Below are positions 50,756-58,896 of a stretch of 64,000 nt of DNA, one piece after another. Below the pieces are notes generated by a model that was given only the letters and a program-made list of their open reading frames with translations, did not search any database and was not told the DNA's origin. Position 1 is the stretch's first letter. Each line of letters opens with the position of its first letter. Origin of the DNA: Lysobacter sp036697405 (GTDB lineage Bacteria; Pseudomonadota; Gammaproteobacteria; Xanthomonadales; Xanthomonadaceae); NCBI RefSeq assembly GCF_036697405.1, contig NZ_JBAHWA010000009.1, positions 1 to 64,000 of the forward strand. The letters are read 5' to 3'. The position numbers were made by a program, and so were the translations under genes.

Positions 50756-51406
50756 GTGACCGCGGCCACGCCCACGCTGTTCTTCGACCTCGACGGCACC
50801 CTGATCGACTCGGCGGTCGGCATCACCCGCTGCGTCGCGCATGCGCTGACCCGAATGGAACAGCCGGTGCCGCCGGAGTCGGAATTGAGACGCTGGATCG
50901 GCCCCTCGCTGCGTACCAGCTTCGGGCCGCTGTTCGCCCGCCCCGAGCAGGTCGAGCGCGCGGTCGAGCACTACCGCGAGCGTTTCGAGACCCACGGCTG
51001 GGCCGAGCACGAGGTCTATGCCGGCATCGAACAGACCGTGGAATCGCTGCACGCGGCCGGTCACCGGCTGGCCATCGTGACCGCCAAGAACGAGCCGCAC
51101 GCGCGCAAGATCATCCAGCACCTGCCGTTCGGGCATCGCTTCGACGACGTGATCGGTTCGACCATCGACGGCAGCCTCAGCGACAAGCCCGAGCTGATCG
51201 CCGAGGCGCTGCGGCGCTTCTCGCTGGACGCGCAGGACTGCTGGATGATCGGCGACCGGCGCATGGACATCGAAGGCGCGCGCCACCACGGCATGCGCAA
51301 CATCGGCGTGCTCTGGGGCTTCGGCGGCGAGGACGAACTGCGCCAGGCCGGCGCGCAGAGCCTGGCGGCGACGCCGGCGCAACTGCCGGCCCTGCTCGCG
51401 GCCTGA
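50756..51406 (+). CDS. HAD-family phosphatase (phosphoglycolate phosphatase-like)
   Basis: 216-residue haloacid-dehalogenase hydrolase. Motif I is FFDLDGTLID (nucleophile Asp11, acid Asp13), motif II is the Thr in AIVTAKN, motif III is the Lys in LSDKPELI, and motif IV is MIGDRRMDIEGA. A helical cap follows motif I (C1 type), as in Gph/PGMB relatives. The GTG start lies 2 nt after the pgk stop. The pairing with pgk suggests housekeeping of phospho-metabolites, but the substrate is not fixed by the sequence. Confidence 0.87.
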   Translation: MTAATPTLFFDLDGTLIDSAVGITRCVAHALTRMEQPVPPESELRRWIGPSLRTSFGPLFARPEQVERAVEHYRERFETHGWAEHEVYAGIEQTVESLHAAGHRLAIVTAKNEPHARKIIQHLPFGHRFDDVIGSTIDGSLSDKPELIAEALRRFSLDAQDCWMIGDRRMDIEGARHHGMRNIGVLWGFGGEDELRQAGAQSLAATPAQLPALLAA

Positions 51407-51580
51407 GCCCGCCGCGCCGCGCCACGCGACCTCGTGGCGCAGCAATCCGCGCATCCGCGCCGCGCCGCACGTCGGCGCGTGCGGGCGCGGATGTGCCGGC
51501 GCACGCAATTCGTTCCATCCGCCCGCCCGGCTGTGAAGCGGGTCAAGGTTTGCGGCCGGCACCGGGGGTAGCGTCCGGCT

Positions 51581-51596
51581 GCGGTCGGCCGACCGC
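51581..51596. promoter_or_regulatory. 16-bp perfect palindrome before a small secreted gene
   Basis: GCGGTCGGCCGACCGC, ending 20 nt before the DUF6289-like start codon. It could be an operator or a leader hairpin. Confidence 0.35.
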
Positions 51597-51616
51597 GCCG
51601 ACACGGAGACCGCACC

Positions 51617-51847
51617 ATGCGTCGCAAGGGAATTGTGTTCTGGAATGCATCGCTCGGCGTGGCCCTGCTGGGGCTGCTGCTGGCCGGCGCCGCCATCGCC
51701 GGACGCGCCGGCGAGGCCTATTCGATCCTCTACTTCGACGAAGCCGGCAACGAGGTCGGCGGCGCGACCGCGAATTGCGGCGGCCAGTACCTGTCCTGGG
51801 GCATCCGCACCGCCTATTACACCCGCAATACCTGGATCTGCGACTGA
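51617..51847 (+). CDS. small secreted DUF6289-like protein
   Basis: 76 residues with a signal peptide (cut near AIAGRA). The mature part is about 48 residues: YSILYFDEAGNEVGG, then NCGG, WGIRTAYYT and the terminal WICD. The Y-Y/F-D...G...C-G...WG...YYT...C pattern matches what I know of DUF6289, a family of small exported proteins abundant in Xanthomonadaceae. Two Cys could form one disulfide. The function is unknown. The start codon is preceded by a GGAG 9 nt away. Confidence 0.72.
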   Translation: MRRKGIVFWNASLGVALLGLLLAGAAIAGRAGEAYSILYFDEAGNEVGGATANCGGQYLSWGIRTAYYTRNTWICD

Positions 51848-52142
51848 CGCCAGCGCCGGCCTTGGTCCCGTAGCGGCGCGCGGCATCGCGCGAGGTTCGC
51901 GCCACCGTGAGCGCGGGCGCCGGATGCCGCGTCGCTTCCTCTCCCACGCAGGATGCGGCGAGTCCGGTGAACCCGCCCGTCGATGCGAGCGACGCGTGTC
52001 GCGCTATTGCGCCGTTCGTAGGATGCGGTGAGCGCAGCGAACCGCATCGTTGCCAAGCTCCGACGCAGGCGCCGCGCAACGCATCATCGCGATGATGCGG
52101 CTCGCCTTGCGGCTCGCCGCTTGCTACGGCGCCGTCGCGCCT
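51848..52142. repeat. intergenic region with GGATGCGGTGAGC-type palindromes
   Basis: No gene. It holds a copy at 51954-51981 (GGATGCGGCGAGTCC...GAACCCG) and a near-perfect palindrome at 52021-52048 with arms GATGCGGT and ACCGCATC. A fragment GATGATGCGGCTCGCC lies near 52090. The same family is found at 231-263, 382-412 and, inverted, 56933-56961. Confidence 0.75.
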
Positions 52143-52730
52143 TCAATCCGCCCGGGCCTGCCACTCGCTCGCGAGCAGGCCGTAGATCGCCGAGTCCTGG
52201 CATTCGCCGGCGACCCGCCAGCGCTCGCGCAGCAGGCCCTCGCGGCGGAAGCCCAGGCGCTCCACCAGCCGGCACGAGGCCAGGTTGCGCGGATCGATAT
52301 CGGCCTCCAGCCGGCGCAGGCCGAGTCGGCCGTAGGCGTGTTCCATCACCAGCTGCAGAGCTTCCTGCGCGTAGCCCCGGCGCCAATGCGCCGATTGCAG
52401 GGCGTAGCCGATCTCGGCCCGGCCCTGCTCGCGATGGATGTCGAACAGGGTCGCCGCGCCGATCAGGCGGTCGCTGTCGCGCAGCGCGATCGCCCAACAC
52501 AGCATGGTCTGCTCGCAACGTGCGGCGATCGCGCGCGTCAGGTAGTCCTCGGCTTGGCTGCGCTGGGTCCAAGCCGGGAAGCTCCAATAGCGCATCACCG
52601 CCGGATCGGCGTGCAGGGCGTAGAAGTCGCCGAGGTCGTCGCCGCGGAAACCGCGCAGGCGCAAGCGCTCGCCGCGCAGCAGCGGCAGGTCGTCGCGTTC
52701 GGCGGATTCGTCTCGAATCGGGGAGGACAT
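52143..52730 (-). CDS. GNAT acetyltransferase (RimJ/RimL type)
   Basis: 195-residue N-acetyltransferase-fold protein. LRLRGFRGDDLGDFYALHADP marks the N-terminal alpha/beta start, the acetyl-CoA loop is in SAHWRRGYAQEALQLVM (Q/RxxGxG/A-like) and the last motif is DPRNLASCRLVERLGFRREG. Members acetylate ribosomal-protein N-termini, small amines or antibiotics; the target is unknown. Divergent from pyk with about 70 bp between. Confidence 0.85.
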   Translation of the reverse strand: MSSPIRDESAERDDLPLLRGERLRLRGFRGDDLGDFYALHADPAVMRYWSFPAWTQRSQAEDYLTRAIAARCEQTMLCWAIALRDSDRLIGAATLFDIHREQGRAEIGYALQSAHWRRGYAQEALQLVMEHAYGRLGLRRLEADIDPRNLASCRLVERLGFRREGLLRERWRVAGECQDSAIYGLLASEWQARAD

Positions 52731-52801
52731 GCGGGCGGAACCGATGGAAGGACGCGGCAGCTGTGCTAGCGTGGCCCGCAGTCACGGAACCACAGTCTGC
52801 C

Positions 52802-54268
52802 ATGTCCGCCAATCCTCGTCGCACCAAGATCCTCGCCACCCTCGGCCCGGCCACCGATCCGCCCGGCGTGCTCGACGCGCTGCTGGCCGCCGGCGTCGAC
52901 GTGGTCCGGCTCAATTTCTCGCACGGCGACCCGTCCTCGCAGATCGCGCGCGCCACCGCGGTGCGCGAAGCCGCGCAGCGGGTCGGGGTGGAGGTCGGCA
53001 TCCTCGCCGACCTGCCGGGCCCGAAGATCCGCATCGAGCGTTTCGCCGACGGCCGGGTGATGCTCAAGGCCGGCGACCGCTTCGACCTGGTCGCCAGCAC
53101 CGACGCGCCGCCGGGCAGCCTGCGCGAGGTCGGGGTGAGCTACCTGGGTCTGCCCAACGACGTCAAAGCCGGCGACGTGCTGCTGCTCGACGACGGCCTG
53201 CTGCAGCTGCGCGTGGGCGCGGTCGAGGGCCAGCGCATCGTCACCACCGTGCTCAACGACGGTGCGCTGTCGGACCGCAAGGGCCTGAACAAGCAGGGCG
53301 GCGGCCTGTCGCTGGGCGCGCTGACCGAGCGCGACAAGGAGCTGATCGCGGTCGCCGCCGAGCTCGGCGCCGACTTCATCGCGGTCTCGTTCTGCCGCAA
53401 CGCCGAAGACATGAACGAGGCCCGCCGGATCGCGCGCGCCGCCGGCAGCGACGCCGCGCTGGTGTCCAAGATCGAGCGCGCCGAGGCGATCGAGAACCTG
53501 GCCGAGATCGTGGAGGCCAGCGACGTGGTCATGGTCGCGCGCGGCGATCTGGGCGTGGAGATCGGCGACGCCGAGCTGCCCGGCCTGCAGAAGAAGATCA
53601 TCCGCGAGTCGCTGGCGCGCAATCGCGTGGTCATCACCGCCACCCAGATGCTGCAGTCCATGGTCGACAGCCCGATCCCGACCCGCGCCGAAGTGCTGGA
53701 CGTGGCCAACGCCGTGATCGACGGCACCGACGCGGTGATGCTGTCGCAGGAATCCGCGGCCGGCCGCTACCCGATCAAGGCGGTGGAGGCGATGGCGCGC
53801 ATCTGCCTGGGCGCCGAACGCCAGTTCGACCACGACACCGATTTCGAAGCTGCGCCGCGCAACCTGGAGCGCGCCGACCAGGCCATCGCGATGGCGGCGA
53901 TGTTCCTGTCCGAACACATCGGCGTGCGCGCGATCGTGGCCATGACCGAGTCCGGCGGCACCGCGCGCTTCCTGTCGCGCTTCCGTTCCAACTCGCCGAT
54001 CTACGCCTTCTCGCGCCACGACGGCGCACGCCGGCGCATGGCCCTGATGCGCGACGTCTACCCGATCGACTTCGACAGCCGCGGCCTGGCCTCGCGCGAC
54101 GCCGCGCGCAGCGCGGTCAAGCAACTGTTCGACAGCGGCAAGCTGGAGATCGGCGAGCGCGTGTGCTTCACCAGCGGCGATACCATGGAGCAGCACGGCG
54201 CCACCAACACCCTGCGCCTGCTCCAGGTCGGGGCCGGCGGCTGCGCCGAGGGGCTGGGCGAGCTCTGA
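52802..54268 (+). CDS. pyk: pyruvate kinase
   Basis: 488-residue glycolytic enzyme that converts phosphoenolpyruvate and ADP to pyruvate and ATP. Motifs: RRTKILATLGPATD, VVRLNFSHGDP, ADLPGPKIRI, the catalytic Lys in LVSKIERAEAIEN, MVARGDLGVEIG, and VITATQMLQSMVDSPIPTRAE (cation site). A C-terminal allosteric domain with FLSEHIGVRAIVAMTESGGTA follows. Length fits the E. coli PykA class. TGCTAGCGT about 38 nt before the ATG may be its -10. A small membrane-protein gene follows by 68 nt without a terminator. Confidence 0.97.
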   Translation: MSANPRRTKILATLGPATDPPGVLDALLAAGVDVVRLNFSHGDPSSQIARATAVREAAQRVGVEVGILADLPGPKIRIERFADGRVMLKAGDRFDLVASTDAPPGSLREVGVSYLGLPNDVKAGDVLLLDDGLLQLRVGAVEGQRIVTTVLNDGALSDRKGLNKQGGGLSLGALTERDKELIAVAAELGADFIAVSFCRNAEDMNEARRIARAAGSDAALVSKIERAEAIENLAEIVEASDVVMVARGDLGVEIGDAELPGLQKKIIRESLARNRVVITATQMLQSMVDSPIPTRAEVLDVANAVIDGTDAVMLSQESAAGRYPIKAVEAMARICLGAERQFDHDTDFEAAPRNLERADQAIAMAAMFLSEHIGVRAIVAMTESGGTARFLSRFRSNSPIYAFSRHDGARRRMALMRDVYPIDFDSRGLASRDAARSAVKQLFDSGKLEIGERVCFTSGDTMEQHGATNTLRLLQVGAGGCAEGLGEL

Positions 54269-54336
54269 AGGATTCCGCGCGGCGGCCCGAGGTCGCCGCC
54301 ACCGTCGTAGTCGCCGCATCGCCAAGGAGCCCGTGC

Positions 54337-54876
54337 GTGACCCGTACCAATGCCTACACCCTGTTATGCGTCCTGATCCGCGCGATCGCGATCTGGAGCC
54401 TGATCACCCTGCTGATCGCGCTGCCGTCGCAGGCGGTCCTGTTTCGTTCGACGCCCGGCGGCATGGAGGCGATCGCTCCCATCGCGGTCTCCTACGCGCT
54501 GCTGCTGATCGCGATCGCGTTGATGTGGCTGTTCGCTCACAAGCTGGCCCGACTGGCGCTGGTCCGGCCGCAGGACCAGACCTTCGAAAGCGATCTGGCG
54601 CCCACCGTCTGGCTGGGCCTGGCGATTTCGGCGATCGGCGCCTGGCAACTGTTCGGCGGCCTGGTCGACGGCGGTTACTGGCTGACGCGCTGGCTGTCCA
54701 TGCGGGTGCTGGCGCGCGATTACCCCGGCCTGGATGCGGAGTCCGGCCCCGAGCAACTGGCCCAGATCGTGTCCATCGTGTTGCAGATGCTGCTGGGCCT
54801 GGTGTGCCTGCTGCGTGGCAAGGGCCTCGCGGGCTGGGTGCAACGGATGCGTTACGGCGCCCACGCGGACGGCTGA
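54337..54876 (+). CDS. small inner-membrane protein of unknown function
   Basis: 179 residues with four predicted membrane segments (about 7-30, 45-66, 88-108 and 146-160). The loop between the third and fourth is the most polar. The GTG start at 54337 is fixed by AAGGAG (54324-54329) 7 nt upstream. I recognise no family. Its position right after pyk, with no terminator, suggests co-transcription. Confidence 0.72.
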   Translation: MTRTNAYTLLCVLIRAIAIWSLITLLIALPSQAVLFRSTPGGMEAIAPIAVSYALLLIAIALMWLFAHKLARLALVRPQDQTFESDLAPTVWLGLAISAIGAWQLFGGLVDGGYWLTRWLSMRVLARDYPGLDAESGPEQLAQIVSIVLQMLLGLVCLLRGKGLAGWVQRMRYGAHADG

Positions 54877-54993
54877 GGCGGCGATGCCGCGCGGGGTCGC
54901 CTGGGCCCCGGCTGAAAACGATTACCGCCTCGGTTCGGCGCAAGTGGCTGATTCCACACGCGCTGCGTGGGGGCAGGCTTCATCGGCAGCGGC

Positions 54994-54999
54994 TATAAT
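54994..54999 (+). promoter_or_regulatory. -10 box of the aldolase gene
   Basis: Perfect TATAAT, 32 nt before the ATG, followed by TGCGGGCTTCCC as in the gap leader. No clear -35. Confidence 0.5.
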
Positions 55000-55031
55000 T
55001 GCGGGCTTCCCACCGCTTCCCCAGGACGTCC

Positions 55032-56042
55032 ATGAGCATCGAACAGCTTGCCGAAACCGCCCAGGCCATGGTCGCCGCGGGCAAGGGCATCATCGCCATC
55101 GATGAGTCCAACGCCACCATCGCCAAGCGCTTCGCCGGCGTCGGCATCGAGAACAGCGAAGAGAACCGCCGCGCCTACCGCGAGCTGTTGCTGAGCACGC
55201 CCAAGCTGGGCGACTACATCTCCGGTGCGATCCTGTACGACGAAACCATCCGCCAGTCGACCAAGGCCGGCGTGCCGTTCACCAAGCTGATGGCCGACAA
55301 CGGCATCATCCCGGGCATCAAGGTCGACAAGGGCCCGCAGCCGCTGGCCGGCTTCCCCGGCGAAGTGGTCACCGAGGGCCTGGACGGCCTGCGCGCGCGC
55401 CTGGAGGAGTACTACAAGCTCGGCGCCCGTTTCGCCAAGTGGCGCGCGGTCATCAACATCGGCGACGACATCCCCTCCGGCACCTGCATCGAGGCCAACA
55501 GCCACGCCCTGGCGCGCTACGCCGCGCTCTGCCAGGAGCAGGGCCTGGTGCCGATGGTCGAGCCGGAAGTGATCATGGACGGCGGCCACGACATCGACAC
55601 CTGCTTCGAAGTCACCGAAGTCGTGCTGCGTTCGCTGTTCGGCGCGCTGTACGAGCAGAGCGTGATGCTCGAGGGCACCATCCTGAAGGCCTCGATGGTG
55701 CTGCCGGGTTCGACCAGCGGCGAGCAGGCCAGCGTCGAGGAAGTCGCCGCCGCCACCCTGCAGTGCCTGAAGTCGACCGTGCCGGCGACCCTGCCGGGCA
55801 TCGTGTTCCTGTCCGGTGGCCAGTCCGACGCCGACGCCACCGCGCACCTGGACGCGATGAACCGCATGGGCCCGAATCCGTGGCCGCTGTCGTTCTCCTA
55901 CGGCCGCGCCATGCAGTCGGCCGCGCTCAAGCTGTGGTCGCAGGACCTGGCCAACAACGTCGCCGCCGCGCAGCAGACCGTGTTCGCGCGTGCGCGCGAC
56001 AACGGCCTGGCCGCGCTGGGCCAGTGGGAATCGGCCGCGTAA
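55032..56042 (+). CDS. fda: class I fructose-bisphosphate aldolase
   Basis: 336-residue aldolase of the animal/plant-like class I family, cleaving fructose 1,6-bisphosphate through a Schiff base. The active-site Lys219 is in EGTILKASMVLPG. Other family motifs are GKGIIAIDESNATI near the start, the WRAVINI stretch, VPMVEPEV and GIVFLSGGQSDADAT. No metal is needed, unlike class II enzymes common in other bacteria. It is monocistronic, with its own -10 and a strong terminator. It completes the plus-strand set tkt, gap, pgk, pyk, aldolase. Confidence 0.95.
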   Translation: MSIEQLAETAQAMVAAGKGIIAIDESNATIAKRFAGVGIENSEENRRAYRELLLSTPKLGDYISGAILYDETIRQSTKAGVPFTKLMADNGIIPGIKVDKGPQPLAGFPGEVVTEGLDGLRARLEEYYKLGARFAKWRAVINIGDDIPSGTCIEANSHALARYAALCQEQGLVPMVEPEVIMDGGHDIDTCFEVTEVVLRSLFGALYEQSVMLEGTILKASMVLPGSTSGEQASVEEVAAATLQCLKSTVPATLPGIVFLSGGQSDADATAHLDAMNRMGPNPWPLSFSYGRAMQSAALKLWSQDLANNVAAAQQTVFARARDNGLAALGQWESAA

Positions 56043-56063
56043 TTCCGGCTGCCGGGTTCAACG

Positions 56064-56094
56064 AAAACGCCGGCCATGCGCCGGCGTTTTCTTT
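56064..56094 (+). terminator. rho-independent terminator of the aldolase gene
   Basis: AAAACGCCGGC (56064-56074), loop CATGC, GCCGGCGTTTT (56080-56090), then CTTTT. Confidence 0.92.
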
Positions 56095-56329
56095 TGTGGA
56101 GGCGTCGGCGATCGTCCGTAGCCTTGGATCTTCTCGCTCCCTCTCGCGGGATCAGGAGGCGTAGCGCCGGATTGGGGCCCGCAGCGCCTCAACCGGCCAG
56201 TCGCCCGTCTGCGGGGGAGCGGGCGGCTGGCCGCGGCCTGTTCGGCCGCCCGCTTAGAACCATTTAGCTACCCGTGACCGCGCCGTAGCCGGGTAGACTG
56301 GCCGCAGTCGATGCAGGAGGCAGCGCGGC

Positions 56330-56845
56330 ATGGCCGAGTCCAAGAAGGTCGCAATCTCTCCCGAGGCCGCCGCGGCGGTCGCGCGCGGCGATCTGATCGC
56401 CGCGATCAAGCTGGTGCGCGACGCCAACGGCAAGATCGAGCTGCGCCTGGCCAAGGAAGCGGTCGAGGCCTGGCGCGACAGCCGGCCTCTGCCCGGCAAG
56501 GCCACGGCTACGACCGTGTCCGCGGCCGGCACGCACGGCGGCTTGCCCGCGGCTGCGTTGCTGGCCTTGTCGCAGGGCAAGACCATCGAGGCGATCAAGG
56601 TCCTGCACCAGTCCGGTCTGGACTTGCGCACGGCCAAGGAGCGCGTCGAGGCGCACCTGCACGCGCACGCGAAGACCGGGACCGTCGCCCGCCCGAACAA
56701 CGCCGCCAGCGCGCGCGCCAGCACGGTGGCGGTGCGCACGCCGACCGTGCAGCAAGACGACAGCGACCGCCGGGTGGTGGTGTACGCCTTGTTGGCGGTG
56801 GTGCTGGCGGTGATCCTGTATGCGTGGGACGCGGGCTGGTTCTGA
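56330..56845 (+). CDS. membrane-anchored protein with ribosomal L7/L12 C-terminal-like repeats
   Basis: 171 residues. Two copies of the L7/L12 C-terminal motif are visible: ARGDLIAAIKLVRDANG...RLAKEAVEA (about 18-48) and SQGKTIEAIKVLHQSGLDLRTAKERVEA (about 80-107). A linker and a single C-terminal membrane helix (about 149-167, VVVYALLAVVLAVILYAW) follow. It is therefore a tail-anchored protein and not the ribosomal stalk. In L7/L12 this domain recruits translation factors; whether this one does is unknown. It has no operon partners. Confidence 0.78.
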   Translation: MAESKKVAISPEAAAAVARGDLIAAIKLVRDANGKIELRLAKEAVEAWRDSRPLPGKATATTVSAAGTHGGLPAAALLALSQGKTIEAIKVLHQSGLDLRTAKERVEAHLHAHAKTGTVARPNNAASARASTVAVRTPTVQQDDSDRRVVVYALLAVVLAVILYAWDAGWF

Positions 56846-56932
56846 GACGCGCTCGAGGCGACTCGCGTCGCCGCCACCGCCGAAACCCCGCCGTCGAAAC
56901 CCCGCCGCGTCGCCCCGGGCTGCCTCGCTATC

Positions 56933-56961
56933 GATGCGGTTCGCTGCGCTCGCCGCATCCT
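56933..56961. repeat. GGATGCGGTGAGC-type palindrome (inverted copy)
   Basis: Reads GATGCGGTTCGCTGCGCTCG then CCGCATCCT, the reverse orientation of the copy at 52021-52048. Confidence 0.75.
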
Positions 56962-57018
56962 GCGAAACGCATTACGAGACGGGTTTTACGAAGCACGTTT
57001 AAGAAGCGCCACGCGCGC

Positions 57019-57654
57019 TCAGACCTCTTCATCGCCCGCCGCATCGGCGACGCCCGCCGGCCGCTTGAGCGCGCCGCGCTCGGCCATGCGCCGATCGATC
57101 GCGTCCAGGCCCAGGTCCGAGACGGTCTTGAGCGTACAGAACACCAGCAGCGCGGCGGTGCCTTGGCCGCCGGCGCCGAACAGAATGGTCAGGTGCATCG
57201 GCAGCACGCGCAGGTAGGGCGTGAACATCAGCGCGCCCAGGTTGGGCCGACCGCGCAGGTCGGCGGCGTGCTGGACTTGGTAGGTCTTGCGCTGCGACAG
57301 CGCGAAGGAAACCCCGCAGGCGACCAGCACCAGCCAGTCGAAGGCGCCGGCCACCCGATGCTGGGCGAACAGGAACACCAGATAGCCCAGATGGAAGAAG
57401 CCGTAGTGGAGGACGAAGAAGCGCGCGGTCGAACGCTTGCCGGCCTCGTCTTCCGGCACGCGCTGACCGCCGGAAGTGAAGCCCTCGGTGCTGAATTCGC
57501 GCAGCGACAGCATGCGCTCGCGCGCGTAGTAGCCGACGATCACGCTCTGGATCCAATACGCCCACAGCAACCAGCCCACGCTCCAGCCTAGCGCCAAGGC
57601 CGCCACCAGGGTCGCGGCATTGGACAGCAGCAGGTTGCGTGCAGAAGGCTGCAT
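57019..57654 (-). CDS. DUF6498-like membrane protein
   Basis: 211-residue polytopic inner-membrane protein with about five hydrophobic segments. The N-terminal LLLSNAATLVAALALGWSVG and the following WAYWIQSVIVGYY fit what I recall of DUF6498. Other marks are RFFVLHYGFFHLGYLVFL and YLRVLPMHLTILFG. Function unknown. It starts 20 nt after the cysteine synthase stop on the same strand, so the two probably share a transcript. Confidence 0.75.
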   Translation of the reverse strand: MQPSARNLLLSNAATLVAALALGWSVGWLLWAYWIQSVIVGYYARERMLSLREFSTEGFTSGGQRVPEDEAGKRSTARFFVLHYGFFHLGYLVFLFAQHRVAGAFDWLVLVACGVSFALSQRKTYQVQHAADLRGRPNLGALMFTPYLRVLPMHLTILFGAGGQGTAALLVFCTLKTVSDLGLDAIDRRMAERGALKRPAGVADAAGDEEV

Positions 57655-57674
57655 GCGGCCGGCTCAGGACGCGC

Positions 57675-58631
57675 TCAGGGCAGGCTCGCCAGCCACTCGT
57701 CGTCGGAGCCTTCGTTGACGCCCTCGAACAGGATGGTGCTGAGATAGCGTTCGCCGGTATCGGGCAGCATGGCCAGGATCACCGAGCCCGGCGCCGCGCC
57801 CTGCGCGACTTCCAGCGCGGCGGCCGCGGTGGCGCCGGCGGAGATGCCGACGAACACGCCTTCCTCGGCCGCGAGCCGGCGCGCGGTGTCGCGTGCGAGC
57901 AGATCGTCGACCGGCAGGATCGCGTCGGCGGCCTGCGGGTTGAGCACTTCGGGGATGAAGTCCGGGGTCCAGCCTTGGATCTTGTGCGGCTGCCATTCCT
58001 TGCCGCTGAGCAGGGACGCGCCGGCCGGTTCGGACACGGTCACGCGCACCTCGGACCGCGCCAGTTTCAGCATCTCGCCGACGCCGGTCAGGGTGCCGCC
58101 GGTGCCCCAGCCGGTGACGAAGTGATCGAGGCGGCGGCCGGCGAAGTCCTGCAGGATTTCGGCCGCGGTGGTCTGGCGGTGATACGCCGGATTGGCCGGG
58201 TTCTGGAACTGGCGGGCCAGGAACCAGCCGTGCCGCTTGGCCAGTTCCTCGGCGCGCCGGACCATGCCGCTGCCGCGCTCGGCGGCCGGGGTCAGGATCA
58301 CCTTGGCGCCGTAGGCGCGCATCAGCTTGCGGCGCTCGACCGAGAAGGTTTCCGACATCGTCGCCACGAATTTGTAACCGCGCGCCGCGCACACCATCGC
58401 CAGCGCCACGCCGGTGTTGCCCGAGGTCGCCTCGACCACGGTGTCGCCGGGCTTGAGCAGGCCGCGCGCCTCGGCGTCGAGGATGATCGCGATCGCCAGG
58501 CGGTCCTTGACCGAGCCGCCGGGATTGAAGGACTCGACCTTGGCGTACAGGGTCACGTGCGGCGGGGCGATGCGATGCAGGCGCACGATCGGGGTGCGGC
58601 CGATCGTGTCGAGGATGCTGTCGTGGATCAT
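57675..58631 (-). CDS. cysK: cysteine synthase (O-acetylserine sulfhydrylase)
   Basis: 318-residue pyridoxal-phosphate enzyme that makes cysteine from O-acetylserine and sulfide. The cofactor Lys42 is in NPGGSVKDR, the substrate loop is TSGNTG and the phosphate-binding turn is GWGTGGTLTGVG. The C-terminus has GISAGATAAAALEVA and LPDTGERYLST. ATG 58631 was chosen because CAGGAG lies 8 nt upstream and the family N-terminus is IHDSILDTIGRTP; the upstream in-frame extension is Pro/Arg-rich and unlikely. CysM activity cannot be excluded by eye. Confidence 0.92.
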   Translation of the reverse strand: MIHDSILDTIGRTPIVRLHRIAPPHVTLYAKVESFNPGGSVKDRLAIAIILDAEARGLLKPGDTVVEATSGNTGVALAMVCAARGYKFVATMSETFSVERRKLMRAYGAKVILTPAAERGSGMVRRAEELAKRHGWFLARQFQNPANPAYHRQTTAAEILQDFAGRRLDHFVTGWGTGGTLTGVGEMLKLARSEVRVTVSEPAGASLLSGKEWQPHKIQGWTPDFIPEVLNPQAADAILPVDDLLARDTARRLAAEEGVFVGISAGATAAAALEVAQGAAPGSVILAMLPDTGERYLSTILFEGVNEGSDDEWLASLP

Positions 58632-58817
58632 GGCGGGCTCCTGGGCGGGGGAACGGGAGGGGGAGGCGGGGCGAACGGGGCGGGCGCCGGCCCGCGGCGC
58701 GGTCGCGGGGCGACCCGCCACATTCGGCAAACCTTACACGCGCTGGGCGGCGCAGGCCGGCCAAGCGGGCCTGGCGACGTCAACCAATGGCCCACGCGAA
58801 CGTTAACGCAGGGCCGC

Positions 58818-58823
58818 TAGAAT
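58818..58823 (+). promoter_or_regulatory. putative -10 of the RND efflux operon
   Basis: TAGAAT, 74 nt before the adaptor ATG. No -35 match at 16-18 bp upstream. Confidence 0.35.
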
Positions 58824-58896
58824 CGCCCGGCTGGGCTGCGCGCGCCCCGTCGCGGATGCGCGCCCAGCCCCCTCAGTACCCCGTTCAGAGAACCGC

